Below are positions 36,187 through 44,327 of a DNA stretch of 44,327 bases, piece by piece. The stretch covers positions 1-44,327 of the forward strand of contig JABHUE010000031.1 in the NCBI GenBank assembly GCA_018672825.1. Direction: 5' to 3'. Source of the stretch: Pseudomonadota bacterium. Its GTDB lineage: Bacteria; Pseudomonadota; Gammaproteobacteria; Arenicellales; UBA868. The notes beneath the pieces are model-generated. The model saw only the letters and a list, made by a program, of their open reading frames with translations. It searched no databases and had not been told where the DNA came from. The translations under genes were made by a program, and so were the position numbers. Within the stretch, counting starts at the first letter, position 1; every line of letters begins with the position of its first letter.

Positions 36187-37860
36187 ATGTCAGAAAACTT
36201 TGAACAACTCCTTGAAGAGAGCTTTAAAAACTCCATAATGCAGATCGGCGCCGTGATTGTCGCCGAAGTCATCGATTTAAATAACGATTACGTCATCGTA
36301 AACGCGGGCCTAAAGTCCGAGTCTGAGATTCCCGCCACACAATTTCGCGATGCGGACGGTTCAGTCTCTATCCAAATTGGAGATCAAGTCGAAGTTGCAA
36401 TCGAAGCCCTGGAAGATGGTTTCGGAAACACACGCCTGTCTCGAGAGAGAGCGCGAAGAGTGAAGTCTTGGGAAGCGCTAAAAACGGCGTTTGATAATGA
36501 GGCTATTGTGACTGGTTTTCTGACAGGTAAGGTAAAGGGTGGCTTTACGATCTCGCTCGACGAGGTTCGGGCATTCCTGCCGGGTTCATTGGCGGACGTG
36601 CGGCCAGTAACGGACTCTGCCTACCTCGAAAATCGCGAGCTTGAATTTAAGGTGATTAAGCTGGATCAAGCAAGGAACAACGTCGTTGTGTCGCGACGAG
36701 CCGTGGTTGAACAGGAGATGCAGGAAGAGCGAAGTGAGTTGCTCAAGAATCTTGAAGAAGGCCAAGTGGTTACCGGAATTGTCAAAAATCTCACCGATTA
36801 CGGCGCGTTTGTGAATCTCGGCGGCCTCGATGGACTGCTTCATATTACGGATATTGCTTGGAAGAGGGTTAAACATCCTTCTGAGGCGCTTAATGTTGGA
36901 GATGAGGTGACTGTTCGAGTGCTTAAGTTCGACCGAGAGCGTAACCGAGTATCTCTTGGTATGAAACAACTTGGCGAGGACCCTTGGTCAGACATTGCAA
37001 GACGTTATCCGGAAAAGACGCGAATCTTTGGCAAGGTTACAAACATCACCGATTACGGTGCATTTGTGGAACTTGAGGAAGGCGTGGAAGGCCTCGTTCA
37101 CGTTTCTGAAATGGACTGGACGAACAAGAATGTCCATCCCAATAAAATCTGTCATCTTGGGGACGAAGTCGAGGTGATGGTACTTGAGGTGGATTCAGAG
37201 CGTCGTCGCATTTCTCTCGGAATGAAGCAATGTTCGGGTAATCCATGGGACGAGTTTGCAGCCGCTCATCAGCGAAACGATAAGATAACTGGGGAAATCA
37301 AATCAATCACCGATTTTGGAGTATTCATTGGTCTTGAAGGCGGTATTGATGGACTCATCCATCTGAGTGACTTGTCGTGGGATCGAGAGGGTGAAGATGC
37401 GGTTCGTGATTTTAAAAAGGGTGATCAAATTACAGCGATCGTGCTTTCTGTGGATCCGGAGCGGGAGAGAATCTCCTTGGGTGTCAAACAAGCTTTAGAG
37501 GATCCGTTTAGCGCCTTTGTTGGGGGTCACTCCAAGGGCGCATCGGTCAAAGGAAAAGTAACTAGCGTGGACGCAAAGGGCGCCGTCGTCGACCTCGGGG
37601 ATGGCGTTGAGGGTTATCTCCGCGCAACGGAATTGTCGAGAGATTATGTTGAAGATGCTCGCTCCGTTTTGAGTGTCGATGCTGAGGTTGAAGCCAAAAT
37701 TAGCAGTATTGATCGAAAGACGCGACGAATCACGCTATCAATAAAAGCCCTAGATGCGGAGGTCGAAGGTCAAACCGTTCAGCAGTACAGCGGTCAGACG
37801 ACCCTGCGCACCTCTCTTGGCGATAAACTTAAAGAAGAACTAAACAAGCAAGACAGCTAG
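36187..37860 (+). CDS. rpsA: 30S ribosomal protein S1
   Basis: The 557-residue protein carries six S1/OB-fold repeats (about residues 20-88, 105-171, 192-260, 277-347, 364-434 and 451-520). The central ones show the repeated pattern TDYGAFVxLxGGxxGLxHxSD with DxERxRxSLGxKQ. The first two are the divergent ribosome-binding repeats and the others bind mRNA. S1 unwinds and recruits mRNA to the 30S subunit. The length equals that of E. coli S1. The gene lacks an obvious Shine-Dalgarno, as does E. coli rpsA, where S1 represses its own translation; similar autoregulation here is inference. Confidence 0.97.
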   Translation: MSENFEQLLEESFKNSIMQIGAVIVAEVIDLNNDYVIVNAGLKSESEIPATQFRDADGSVSIQIGDQVEVAIEALEDGFGNTRLSRERARRVKSWEALKTAFDNEAIVTGFLTGKVKGGFTISLDEVRAFLPGSLADVRPVTDSAYLENRELEFKVIKLDQARNNVVVSRRAVVEQEMQEERSELLKNLEEGQVVTGIVKNLTDYGAFVNLGGLDGLLHITDIAWKRVKHPSEALNVGDEVTVRVLKFDRERNRVSLGMKQLGEDPWSDIARRYPEKTRIFGKVTNITDYGAFVELEEGVEGLVHVSEMDWTNKNVHPNKICHLGDEVEVMVLEVDSERRRISLGMKQCSGNPWDEFAAAHQRNDKITGEIKSITDFGVFIGLEGGIDGLIHLSDLSWDREGEDAVRDFKKGDQITAIVLSVDPERERISLGVKQALEDPFSAFVGGHSKGASVKGKVTSVDAKGAVVDLGDGVEGYLRATELSRDYVEDARSVLSVDAEVEAKISSIDRKTRRITLSIKALDAEVEGQTVQQYSGQTTLRTSLGDKLKEELNKQDS

Positions 37861-37902
37861 GAACTTGATAGAGATGCGCGAACAGGCGATCCGATGAGTA
37901 CG

Positions 37903-38226
37903 ATGACGAAGTCTGAACTAATCGAGCGCCTTTGTCTTGATCAGTCTCATTTGCCGCCGCGGGATGTTGAGTTTGCGGTAAACACCGTTCTCGATCGGAT
38001 GCGCCAGGCGTTGATTACCGGGGATCGAATTGAGATCCGAGGTTTTGGCAGCATTGGACTTCGTTATCGAATGCCGCGAAGTGGTCGCAACCCCAAGACC
38101 GGTGATTCGGTTGATGTGCCCGGGAAGTTCGTACCACACTTTAAGCCCGGTAGACTGCTCCGTGAACGAGTGAACCAGCACAGCTCGAAACCAAAACACG
38201 ATGTCCCAAACGGTCACGATAATTAA
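37903..38226 (+). CDS. ihfB: Integration host factor subunit beta
   Basis: The 107-residue DNA-bending HU/IHF-family protein begins [19 protein letters not shown], almost the same as E. coli IHF-beta. It contains [13 protein letters not shown]-like [20 protein letters not shown] and [22 protein letters not shown]. The beta-arm with its conserved RNP(K)TG and the intercalating proline is intact. The C-terminus is about 12 residues longer than in E. coli. The ATG at 37903 is preferred because it gives the canonical N-terminus; the in-frame ATG at 37894 would add three residues. It follows rpsA by 42 bases, the universal order in this group. Confidence 0.95.
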   Translation: MTKSELIERLCLDQSHLPPRDVEFAVNTVLDRMRQALITGDRIEIRGFGSIGLRYRMPRSGRNPKTGDSVDVPGKFVPHFKPGRLLRERVNQHSSKPKHDVPNGHDN

Positions 38227-38259
38227 ATATCGTCGCCGGTCTTTTCTTGATTGATTTCG

Positions 38260-38514
38260 ATGCGCTTTATTAAAAAAGCAGTCCTCTGTGTAGTGCTAGT
38301 GATGATCATTTTTTTTGGTATGACTTTTGCGGCAAAAAATACACAAGATGTGACCTTGGTGTACTTCGACTTCTTATGGGAAGGCAAAATCGTGGTCGCT
38401 TTGTTGGTAGCATTGCTATTCGGTTTTTTGCTGGGCGCTGCGCCAACCACCGCTGCGTTGTTTTTGTGTCGCCGTGCTAATCGCTCGGGGAATAAAAGCT
38501 CTGATCTTGGGTAA
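38260..38514 (+). CDS. lapA: LapA-domain inner-membrane protein (DUF1049)
   Basis: The 84-residue protein has two transmembrane segments (about residues 6-24 and 44-68) around the loop KNTQDVTLVYFDFLWEGKI. This is the layout of LapA/YciS proteins: NxxxVxLxYFLxxxxxxL followed by a helix with GFxLG. In E. coli LapA acts with LapB in FtsH-linked control of LpxC. Here it follows ihfB as usual, but lapB and pyrF do not come next. The ATG at 38260 (MRFIKKAV) is preferred over the upstream in-frame TTG at 38251. Confidence 0.85.
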   Translation: MRFIKKAVLCVVLVMIIFFGMTFAAKNTQDVTLVYFDFLWEGKIVVALLVALLFGFLLGAAPTTAALFLCRRANRSGNKSSDLG

Positions 38515-38535
38515 CCTATATATTTGACGGGCAAG

Positions 38536-38570
38536 CTGTTCGCTTGTGTCTGTTCGCTTGTGTCTGTTCG
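38536..38570. repeat. Short tandem repeat, 14-base unit x 2.5
   Basis: CTGTTCGCTTGTGT occurs at 38536-38549 and again at 38550-38563, and CTGTTCG starts a third copy at 38564-38570. The copies are identical. It lies just after lapA in the gene-free spacer. Such repeats can change copy number by slippage. Confidence 0.9.
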
Positions 38571-38814
38571 TTGAGTCGGTTAGCCTGTACTACTTTCCCC
38601 GTCGTTTGCGTTCGCTTTACCGTGCTGCGTTAGTTTTCGTTAACATGGCGATTTTTACCAGTCCTGATCTAACCCAATTTTAGATTTTAAAAAGACTCTC
38701 CATTTCTCGATAGTCTTTAGGATCGTAGTCATATCTTTACCGTGACAGACAGTGATGTATTTACATTGCGGATTCCCGGTAGAGTTGCCAAAGTGTTGTT
38801 GGCTGCATTTTTGC

Positions 38815-38830
38815 AGTCCAATAGTCCAAT
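38815..38830. repeat. Tandem AGTCCAAT pair upstream of comEA
   Basis: Two contiguous copies of AGTCCAAT (38815-38822 and 38823-38830) lie 25 bases before the comEA start. The first partly overlaps the right arm of CTGCA-TTTT-TGCAG (38803-38816). They could be binding sites for a regulator or a chance duplication. Confidence 0.5.
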
Positions 38831-38855
38831 CAACCATCTACATGGAGCGTAGAAA

Positions 38856-39149
38856 ATGAAAACATTTCGATTCAAAAAGACCGCTAAACTCCTTTTCCTT
38901 CTCGGTACGTTTTATGGGTCTGTAGCAACTGCAGGACCGGTAAACATAAATACGGCCTCTGCTGAGGTATTGGCCGAGAATATTGTGGGCGTTGGCCCTA
39001 TTTTGGCGGATCAAATCATCGCATACCGACTAGCAATCGGCGGTTTTTCCCACGTTGATGAGTTACTGGAGGTTCCCGGAATTGGCGAGAAAACCCTCAA
39101 AAATAACATCGAAAACATCGTGATCGATGGAAAGTTGCCGCAAAACTGA
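38856..39149 (+). CDS. ComEA-like secreted helix-hairpin-helix protein
   Basis: The 97-residue protein has a Sec signal peptide: basic MKTFRFKKTAK, a hydrophobic core LLFLLGTFYGSVA, then probable cleavage after ATA before GPVNIN. The mature part is a ComEA-type DNA-binding helix-hairpin-helix: VNINTASAEVLAENIVGVGP, then IIAYR, FSHVDELLEVPGIGEKTL. The two GxGP/GIG hairpins are clear. Such proteins bind incoming DNA in the periplasm during natural transformation. Many gammaproteobacteria encode small paralogues near LPS loci whose role is untested. GGAG at 38844 gives a good ribosome-binding site. It is followed by its own terminator and so is transcribed as a single gene or as an operon end. 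Confidence 0.88.
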   Translation: MKTFRFKKTAKLLFLLGTFYGSVATAGPVNINTASAEVLAENIVGVGPILADQIIAYRLAIGGFSHVDELLEVPGIGEKTLKNNIENIVIDGKLPQN

Positions 39150-39170
39150 TAAAATTGGAAACGATTAAAA

Positions 39171-39202
39171 AGAGGGGTGTCGACTAGGCACCCTTCTTTT
39201 TT
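39171..39202 (+). terminator. Rho-independent terminator after comEA
   Basis: AGAGGGGTG (39171-39179) pairs with CACCCTTCT (39189-39197), with one G-T wobble, around a 9-base loop. A run of T (39197-39202) follows, and A-residues precede the stem. It lies 21 bases past the comEA stop and 50 bases before ugd, separating the two transcripts. Confidence 0.8.
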
Positions 39203-39251
39203 GGGCGCCTTTAGTTGAAACACAAATTCGAAGAGACGGTATCTGGATCAA

Positions 39252-40595
39252 ATGAAAGTTACGATTGTAGGAACCGGTTATGTAGGACTTGTTTCCGGCC
39301 CCTGTCTCGCCGATGTTGGTAATCAGGTGCTTTGCATTGATACCGATGAGGAAAAGATTCGAGGACTCCAAGACGGTGTCATTCCAATCTATGAACCTGG
39401 ACTCGAAAGTCTTGTTCGTTCGAACGTCGAATCAGGCCGGCTTCGTTTCTCAACCAACCTATCTGATGGCGTTGATCATGGAGACGTCATTTTTATCGCG
39501 GTTGGCACTCCTCCAGAAGAAGATGGCTCGGCTGACTTGCAGCATGTGCTTGCGGTTGCTGAGGGCATCGGTGACGCGCTCATCGAATTTAAAGTCATTG
39601 TTAATAAGTCAACTGTTCCGGTTGGGACTGCGGACCGTGTGAGTGAGGCAATTCAATCTCGCTTAGAGTCCAGAGGCAACAAAATTGATTTCGCTGTGGT
39701 ATCTAATCCAGAGTTTTTAAAAGAGGGCGCAGCGATAGAAGATTTTGTCAAACCTGATCGCATTGTCGTCGGTGCAGACTGTGATCGGGCGCGATCAATT
39801 ATGCGCGCACTTTACACGCCATTTAATCGTAATCACGATCGCCTTTTATTGATGGATATTCGATCGGCAGAGTTGACAAAATATGCGGCTAACGCGATGT
39901 TGGCGACCAAGATATCGTTTATGAACGAGGTCTCAAATATAGCCGAGCGAGTTGGGGCAGACATAGAGGCGGTCCGTTTGGGTATCGGATCAGACCCGCG
40001 GATCGGCTATCATTTTATATACCCAGGATGCGGTTATGGTGGCTCGTGTTTCCCCAAGGATGTAAAAGCGTTAGCACAGATCGCGATCAAATCAGGTCAC
40101 AAGCCTGAATTGCTGGAAGCGGTTGAGCGCGTAAATGAGAGCCAGAAAAACCGCCTGGTTGAAATGGCCCTTTCCCATTTTGGTGAGGACTTAACCGGCA
40201 AATGTTTTGCGATATGGGGACTCTCTTTTAAGCCCAATACTGACGATATGAGAGAGGCGCCAAGTCTTGCAGTGATAAAAGCTCTCTCCGAGAGGGGCGC
40301 AGCTATTCGTGCTTACGATCCGGTTGCGAAGACCGAGGCTCAAAAGCAGTTAGGTGAAACCGCGTCTCTTGAGTTTTTCGATGATCTGTATGATGCTGTC
40401 GATCAGTCAGACGCTTTACTACTCCTTACCGAGTGGAAGGAATTCCGTGCGCCTGACTTTCACCGACTCGAGCAAAAACTGATTTCCAAAGTTATTTTTG
40501 ATGGTCGTAACGTTTTCGATCCCAAGGTCGTCGCGATGCACAATCTTTCTTATTACAGTATCGGTCGAAGACCGGTATTGGTGGAGTCCCAATAA
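39252..40595 (+). CDS. ugd: UDP-glucose 6-dehydrogenase
   Basis: The 447-residue enzyme oxidises UDP-glucose to UDP-glucuronate using two NAD+. An N-terminal Rossmann motif [11 protein letters not shown] (about residues 6-16) is followed by [18 protein letters not shown] and [11 protein letters not shown]220 is in [10 protein letters not shown]. Catalytic C266 is in [12 protein letters not shown], and a C-terminal UDP-binding domain has [16 protein letters not shown]. The length and motifs fit Ugd rather than the GDP-mannose or UDP-N-acetylhexosamine branch, though substrate within the family is not certain by eye. It opens a tight five-gene operon, with hldA starting 1 base after its stop. 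Confidence 0.92.
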   Translation: MKVTIVGTGYVGLVSGPCLADVGNQVLCIDTDEEKIRGLQDGVIPIYEPGLESLVRSNVESGRLRFSTNLSDGVDHGDVIFIAVGTPPEEDGSADLQHVLAVAEGIGDALIEFKVIVNKSTVPVGTADRVSEAIQSRLESRGNKIDFAVVSNPEFLKEGAAIEDFVKPDRIVVGADCDRARSIMRALYTPFNRNHDRLLLMDIRSAELTKYAANAMLATKISFMNEVSNIAERVGADIEAVRLGIGSDPRIGYHFIYPGCGYGGSCFPKDVKALAQIAIKSGHKPELLEAVERVNESQKNRLVEMALSHFGEDLTGKCFAIWGLSFKPNTDDMREAPSLAVIKALSERGAAIRAYDPVAKTEAQKQLGETASLEFFDDLYDAVDQSDALLLLTEWKEFRAPDFHRLEQKLISKVIFDGRNVFDPKVVAMHNLSYYSIGRRPVLVESQ

Positions 40596-40596
40596 T

Positions 40597-41559
40597 ATGG
40601 ATTCGGTCAATCGAAAACTGCTAGATACGGCGTCCGGCATACGGATTCTAGTGGTTGGAGACACAATGCTTGATCGTTATTGGTTGGGTGATGTAGATCG
40701 AATTTCTCCTGAGGCACCGGTCCCCATCATTAATGTCAATGTCGTGGAGGAATGCGCGGGTGGCGCAGGAAATGTTGCGGCAAATATCGCCTCATTGGGT
40801 GCGAGATGTGACTTGCTTTCGTTCATTGGAGATGATGATGCGGGTAAACGTCTCGACGCTATTTTAGCTAAGGCACACGTTGACCGTCACTTACATATCG
40901 ATGCTCATGGACGTACAACTGAGAAGTTAAGAATAGTATCTCGCAATCAACAGTTATTGCGAGCGGATTTTGAGAAAGCGCCGAGCAATGATTTGATTCG
41001 CCAAGGAGTCGAGGATTTTCGATCTTTAAATAATGAAGCCGATGTCGTGGTGATCTCTGATTATGGTAAAGGTAGTTTGGATCATGTTGAAGAGATGCTG
41101 GCGATATCGTTATTAACTAAAAAGCCAATAATCATTGATCCCAAAGGAACGGATTTCAGTCGGTATAAAGGGGCAACTGTAGTTACGCCTAATCGCTCTG
41201 AATTCGAAGCAGTGACTGGGGTGTCAGCATCTGGCGATGCGTTCCGTACGGCAGCTTTCAACTTGATTGAAGCGACCGGTCTCGAAGCGTTACTGGTTAC
41301 CCAGGGCGATGAGGGGATGACTCTTTTCAAAGATTCGGGTGAGATGATTCATCAGGCCGCGAGTGCGCTGGAAGTTTTTGATGTGAGCGGCGCCGGGGAT
41401 ACGGTCGTTGCGGTGATCGCACTGGGCTTGGGCCTTGGATTGAGTTGGCGAGAGAACGTTCAATTGGCGACCATAGGCGCGAGTGCTGTGGTCAGTCGGT
41501 TTGGAACTAGCGTGGTGAGGGTTAGTGATTTTTCGGATTCGTTGGATAGGAGCGTTTAA
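40597..41559 (+). CDS. hldA: D-glycero-beta-D-manno-heptose-7-phosphate kinase (kinase-only HldA/RfaE1)
   Basis: The 320-residue PfkB-family kinase makes heptose-1,7-bisphosphate in ADP-heptose synthesis for the LPS core. GDTMLDRYWLGDVDRISPEAPVPI is the RfaE signature (split here: GDTMLDRYW and VDRISPEAPVP). AGGAGNVAANIASLGA is the first PfkB motif and FDVSGAGDTVVA the second, with catalytic D268. It ends where E. coli HldE's kinase domain ends; the adenylyltransferase half (about 160 residues) is absent and no hldC follows. The start at 40597 gives MDSVNRKLLD; the frame is open further back only within ugd. hldD follows after 3 bases. Confidence 0.92.
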   Translation: MDSVNRKLLDTASGIRILVVGDTMLDRYWLGDVDRISPEAPVPIINVNVVEECAGGAGNVAANIASLGARCDLLSFIGDDDAGKRLDAILAKAHVDRHLHIDAHGRTTEKLRIVSRNQQLLRADFEKAPSNDLIRQGVEDFRSLNNEADVVVISDYGKGSLDHVEEMLAISLLTKKPIIIDPKGTDFSRYKGATVVTPNRSEFEAVTGVSASGDAFRTAAFNLIEATGLEALLVTQGDEGMTLFKDSGEMIHQAASALEVFDVSGAGDTVVAVIALGLGLGLSWRENVQLATIGASAVVSRFGTSVVRVSDFSDSLDRSV

Positions 41560-41562
41560 TCT

Positions 41563-42615
41563 ATGATTGTTGTCACTGGAGGCGCCGGATTTATCGGATC
41601 GAATCTAATCGCTGAACTTAATTCGCGAGGTGAAACAGACATCCTGTTAGTCGACGATCTTTCTGACGCTTCAAAAATTCGGAATATCAATGATTTAACG
41701 GTTGCAGATTATCTTGATAAGGACGATTTTATTGAGAAATTGGAGTCAGCAGCGTTGGCCAAGAATCTTTCATACGTCTTTCATCTGGGAGCATGCTCAG
41801 ACACAATGGTTGCAGACGGTCGTTTTGTAATGTCTGTTAATTTTGAGTATTCAAAACGACTGTTAATGGCTCTGGAGTCGGTAGGGTGTCCACTCGTTTA
41901 TGCGTCGTCTGCCTCCGTTTATGGCTTAGACGGACCCTTTATCGAGAGTGCGGAGGATTGTCGTCCGCTTAATGCTTACGCCTACTCTAAAACGCTGTTC
42001 GATCATTTCGCGTGGCGGGTAAAGAAGAATCGATCAAGCCAGCTTGTGGGATTGAGGTACTTTAATGTCTATGGGCCTAGAGAATCCCACAAGGGCCGGA
42101 TGGCCTCCGTGGTTTGGCACCTAACCCATCAGTACTTTGAGAAAAAAACAATTGGTCTTTTTGAGGGAACTGGCCGTTTCTCAAATGGAGAGCAGCGTCG
42201 TGATTTTGTACACGTTAATGATGCGATCCGGGCAAACTTATTTTTTTACGACAACCGGAATGTTGATGGCATCTATAACGTGGGAACTGGAACTAGTCAG
42301 AGTTTCAATGACGTTGCGATCGCTGTGATAAATGCCTGCAGGGCATTGGACGGCGAATCTTCTTTATCCCTTAAAGAGGCCGTTAAAGAAAAATTCTTGA
42401 CCTATTTTCCAATGGCGACGGAGTTGAATGGAAAGTATCAAAGCTTTACCGAAGCCGAAATGACAAAGATCCGCAGTGCAGGTTTTAACAGTGAACCGAT
42501 TCCGGTTGCAGAGGGTGTGCGTGACTATGCTTCTTTAATTTATCAAGACTTGAAAACAGCTACCGCAGAGATGTTGAATCAGAAAACAGAACGGAGCGTC
42601 GATGATCTTACCTGA
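41563..42615 (+). CDS. hldD: ADP-L-glycero-D-manno-heptose 6-epimerase
   Basis: The 350-residue extended short-chain dehydrogenase interconverts ADP-D,D- and ADP-L,D-heptose. The NAD(P) loop [10 protein letters not shown] lies at residues 5-14. The HLGACSDT block typical of HldD is present (about 74-81). The catalytic pair is Y139/K143 in NAYAYSKTLFD, and K177 in ESHKGRM corresponds to the second catalytic lysine region. RYFNVYGPRE and QRRDFVHVND follow. It is next to the kinase hldA, so two of the ADP-heptose steps are co-encoded. It overlaps rfbB by 14 bases. Confidence 0.94.
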   Translation: MIVVTGGAGFIGSNLIAELNSRGETDILLVDDLSDASKIRNINDLTVADYLDKDDFIEKLESAALAKNLSYVFHLGACSDTMVADGRFVMSVNFEYSKRLLMALESVGCPLVYASSASVYGLDGPFIESAEDCRPLNAYAYSKTLFDHFAWRVKKNRSSQLVGLRYFNVYGPRESHKGRMASVVWHLTHQYFEKKTIGLFEGTGRFSNGEQRRDFVHVNDAIRANLFFYDNRNVDGIYNVGTGTSQSFNDVAIAVINACRALDGESSLSLKEAVKEKFLTYFPMATELNGKYQSFTEAEMTKIRSAGFNSEPIPVAEGVRDYASLIYQDLKTATAEMLNQKTERSVDDLT

Positions 42616-43672
42616 TCAGAACTGTATTCTCGTTACAGGTGGCGCCGGCTTTATTGGGTCTGCTGTCATAAGGCACTTAATTGAAAAAAACGTCAAGAAG
42701 ATTGTTAACGTTGACGCGTTAACCTATGCGGGTAATCTATCGACACTTTCTGGTCAGTCCCAATATGACGGTTATGTATTCGAACAGGTAAACATATGCG
42801 ATCAAGACGCGTTGCGGGATGTTATTAAGCGTCATCAGCCGGATGCCATCATGCATCTTGCAGCGGAGTCGCATGTCGACCGCTCGATAGATGGACCCGG
42901 CCTTTTTATCGAGACCAATGTTAAGGGAACCTATAACCTTTTGGAGTTAGTTCGGGAGGAAAGTACGAGTCAGAAGTCGGGGCGTCGCCAAATTCGCTTT
43001 CACCATATCTCGACTGATGAGGTTTACGGTAGTTTGGGTGAGCAAGGTCTATTTGTTGAGGATTCGCCATACCAGCCCAACTCCCCGTATTCGGCAAGTA
43101 AGGCCGCCTCTGATCACCTTGTACGGGCTTGGGGAGAGACATTTGGCGTAGACATCGTCGTGTCAAATTGTTCTAACAACTATGGCCCGTATCAGTATCC
43201 CGAAAAACTGATTCCGGTTGTAATTCATCGGGCATTAGACGAAGAGCCGATTCCGGTCTATGGAAAAGGGGATAATGTCCGCGATTGGCTGTTCGTTGAC
43301 GACCATGCGAGAGCGCTGGTTACGGTGATGCAGTCAGGGGAAAACGGCAGGACCTACAACATTGGTGGTGATTCAGAGCGGACAAATCTTGAGGTTGTGC
43401 ATGGCATCTGTAACGTTTTAGACCAAATAAGACCGAGAGAGCAGGGGAGTTACTCCTCTTTAATTGAATTTGTGACTGACCGTCCCGGCCATGATTTCAG
43501 ATATGCTATCGATGCGACCCGAATTAAAACTGAACTTGGCTGGTCTGCAAAAGAGACGTTTGAATCAGGCCTCCATGAGACCGTGTCATGGTATTTAAAC
43601 AATCAAGAATGGGTTGTGTCCGTTGGTGGTGACGGTGCGTCGTCCCTTCGCCGTGGATTAGGAGCGGGCTGA
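42602..43672 (+). CDS. rfbB: dTDP-glucose 4,6-dehydratase
   Basis: The 356-residue extended short-chain dehydrogenase converts dTDP-glucose to dTDP-4-keto-6-deoxyglucose. [17 protein letters not shown] binds [28 protein letters not shown] (catalytic T138, D139, E140) and [16 protein letters not shown] (Y163/K167) are the RmlB signatures, and [14 protein letters not shown] and [14 protein letters not shown] confirm it. The product feeds dTDP-rhamnose or amino-sugars such as dTDP-Fuc3N/Qui3N. It overlaps rfbA by one base. Confidence 0.96.
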   Translation: MILPDQNCILVTGGAGFIGSAVIRHLIEKNVKKIVNVDALTYAGNLSTLSGQSQYDGYVFEQVNICDQDALRDVIKRHQPDAIMHLAAESHVDRSIDGPGLFIETNVKGTYNLLELVREESTSQKSGRRQIRFHHISTDEVYGSLGEQGLFVEDSPYQPNSPYSASKAASDHLVRAWGETFGVDIVVSNCSNNYGPYQYPEKLIPVVIHRALDEEPIPVYGKGDNVRDWLFVDDHARALVTVMQSGENGRTYNIGGDSERTNLEVVHGICNVLDQIRPREQGSYSSLIEFVTDRPGHDFRYAIDATRIKTELGWSAKETFESGLHETVSWYLNNQEWVVSVGGDGASSLRRGLGAG

Positions 43673-44327
43673 TGAGGGGAATGATTCTTGCCGGTGGATC
43701 AGGCACTCGTTTGTCTCCTGTTACCCAGGTGGTCTCAAAACAGCTGTTACCCGTTTATGACAAGCCGATGATTTATTACCCATTGAGCGTGCTGATGCTT
43801 GCGGGCTTGCGGGATATTCTTATTATTTCGACTCCCGAAGATACGCCCCGGTTTCAAGAGTTGATGAAAGACGGATCGCAATGGGGTATTAACCTCTCAT
43901 ATGCCGTTCAGCCAGCGCCTGATGGACTTGCCCAAGCTTTTATTTTGGGTTCCGAGTTTATTGGGCAACAGCCGTCTGCGCTCATTCTAGGAGACAATAT
44001 TTTCTATGGCCATGACCTGACTAAAGCGGTTCGGCAGGCCCAGACTTTGACTCACGGCGCAACAGTTTTTGCCTATCCGGTCAGGGATCCAGAGCGGTAT
44101 GGAGTGGTCAGTTTCGATAGTGAAGGCAAAGCGGAAACACTCGAGGAGAAGCCTTCCAAGCCTCGATCTCGTTACGCTGTCACGGGCCTTTATTTTTATG
44201 ATCACCGCGCGTCAGAATTGGCAAGATCCTTAAAACCTTCTCCTCGTGGTGAGCTAGAAATAACCGATCTTAATCGACTGTATCTGGAAGAGGGGACATT
44301 AAGCGTAGAACTGCTTGGGCGCGGGAC
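43672..44327 (+). CDS. rfbA: Glucose-1-phosphate thymidylyltransferase (3' end outside window)
   Basis: Only the first 218 codons are visible; the frame is open at the right edge. [18 protein letters not shown] carries the nucleotidyltransferase GGxGTRL loop, followed by [29 protein letters not shown] (metal-binding aspartate), [10 protein letters not shown] and [10 protein letters not shown]. These are RmlA hallmarks. The enzyme makes dTDP-glucose from dTTP and glucose-1-phosphate, the substrate of RfbB encoded directly before it. The full length would be about 290 residues. The genes that follow outside the window (such as rfbC/rfbD or an aminotransferase) will decide which dTDP-sugar is made. 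Confidence 0.96.
   Translation, partial: MRGMILAGGSGTRLSPVTQVVSKQLLPVYDKPMIYYPLSVLMLAGLRDILIISTPEDTPRFQELMKDGSQWGINLSYAVQPAPDGLAQAFILGSEFIGQQPSALILGDNIFYGHDLTKAVRQAQTLTHGATVFAYPVRDPERYGVVSFDSEGKAETLEEKPSKPRSRYAVTGLYFYDHRASELARSLKPSPRGELEITDLNRLYLEEGTLSVELLGRG

Larger units (their letters stand above)
38515..38855. other. Gene-free 341-base spacer between lapA and comEA
   Basis: No convincing coding region is visible on either strand. It holds a 14-base tandem repeat (38536-38570), a 7-bp inverted repeat AAAGACT/AGTCTTT at 38691-38718 and an 8-base tandem repeat AGTCCAAT (38815-38830). A small CTGCA-TTTT-TGCAG hairpin overlaps the edge of the last repeat. The left half is pyrimidine-rich and of low complexity. 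I could not place a convincing -35/-10 pair for comEA. Confidence 0.6.

Noticed and set aside
38655-38837. 60-residue open frame on the minus strand in the lapA-comEA spacer
   Set aside because: It has no Shine-Dalgarno before its ATG, no recognisable family motif and an unremarkable composition. It also covers the inverted and tandem repeats that better explain the stretch.
1-44327. CRISPR array, insertion sequence, toxin-antitoxin or phage-defence genes
   Set aside because: No regularly spaced direct repeats, transposase, nuclease or paired small-gene pattern was seen on either strand.

Overview
The window looks like a core chromosomal segment of a gammaproteobacterium. All coding regions read cleanly: I saw no frameshifts, insertion sequences, prophage genes, rRNA or CRISPR arrays. 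The blocks yhbY/rlmE-ftsH-folP-glmM-tpiA-secG-tRNA-Leu(GAG) and gyrA-pheA-hisC-tyrA-aroA-cmk-rpsA-ihfB-lapA are classic gammaproteobacterial orders. The first block followed by nuoA-N recalls the Legionella/Coxiella arrangement. The second recalls the Pseudomonas 'mixed-function supraoperon'. Lineage cannot be fixed further without a search. Heptose and dTDP-sugar genes and several complete envelope-related genes point to an LPS-bearing cell, and a full complex I points to a respiring one.

Layout. (1) 1-5.5 kb holds mixed metabolic genes: the 3' end of a fused indolepyruvate:ferredoxin oxidoreductase, a low-specificity threonine aldolase (minus strand), a Gfo/Idh/MocA oxidoreductase resembling GnnA, hflD, a TANGO2/NRDE-family protein and yhbY (both minus strand). 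(2) 5.5-11.8 kb is the housekeeping run rlmE-ftsH-folP-glmM-tpiA-secG followed by tRNA-Leu(GAG). (3) 11.9-13.9 kb holds an orphan 645-residue methyltransferase-domain protein. (4) 13.9-28.1 kb is a complete 14-gene complex I operon (nuoA to nuoN, with nuoC and nuoD separate) behind a well-formed sigma-70 type promoter. (5) 28.3-38.5 kb holds gyrA, then pheA, hisC, tyrA and aroA (the end of the shikimate route, leading to aromatic amino acids), cmk, rpsA, ihfB and lapA. (6) 38.5-38.86 kb is a gene-free stretch with short tandem repeats. (7) 38.86-44.3 kb holds a secreted ComEA-like helix-hairpin-helix protein with its own terminator. A tightly packed polysaccharide-precursor operon follows: ugd-hldA-hldD-rfbB-rfbA. 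It makes UDP-glucuronate, ADP-heptose and dTDP-4-keto-6-deoxyglucose, and runs off the right edge.

Nothing here is a clear new defence or mobile system. The points most worth a second look are the uncharacterised methyltransferase protein lodged between tRNA-Leu and nuoA, the surface-polysaccharide cluster beginning downstream of ihfB-lapA (the same chromosomal niche as the Pseudomonas O-antigen locus), the kinase-only heptose enzyme, the loss of serC from the supraoperon, and the repeat-bearing spacer before comEA.
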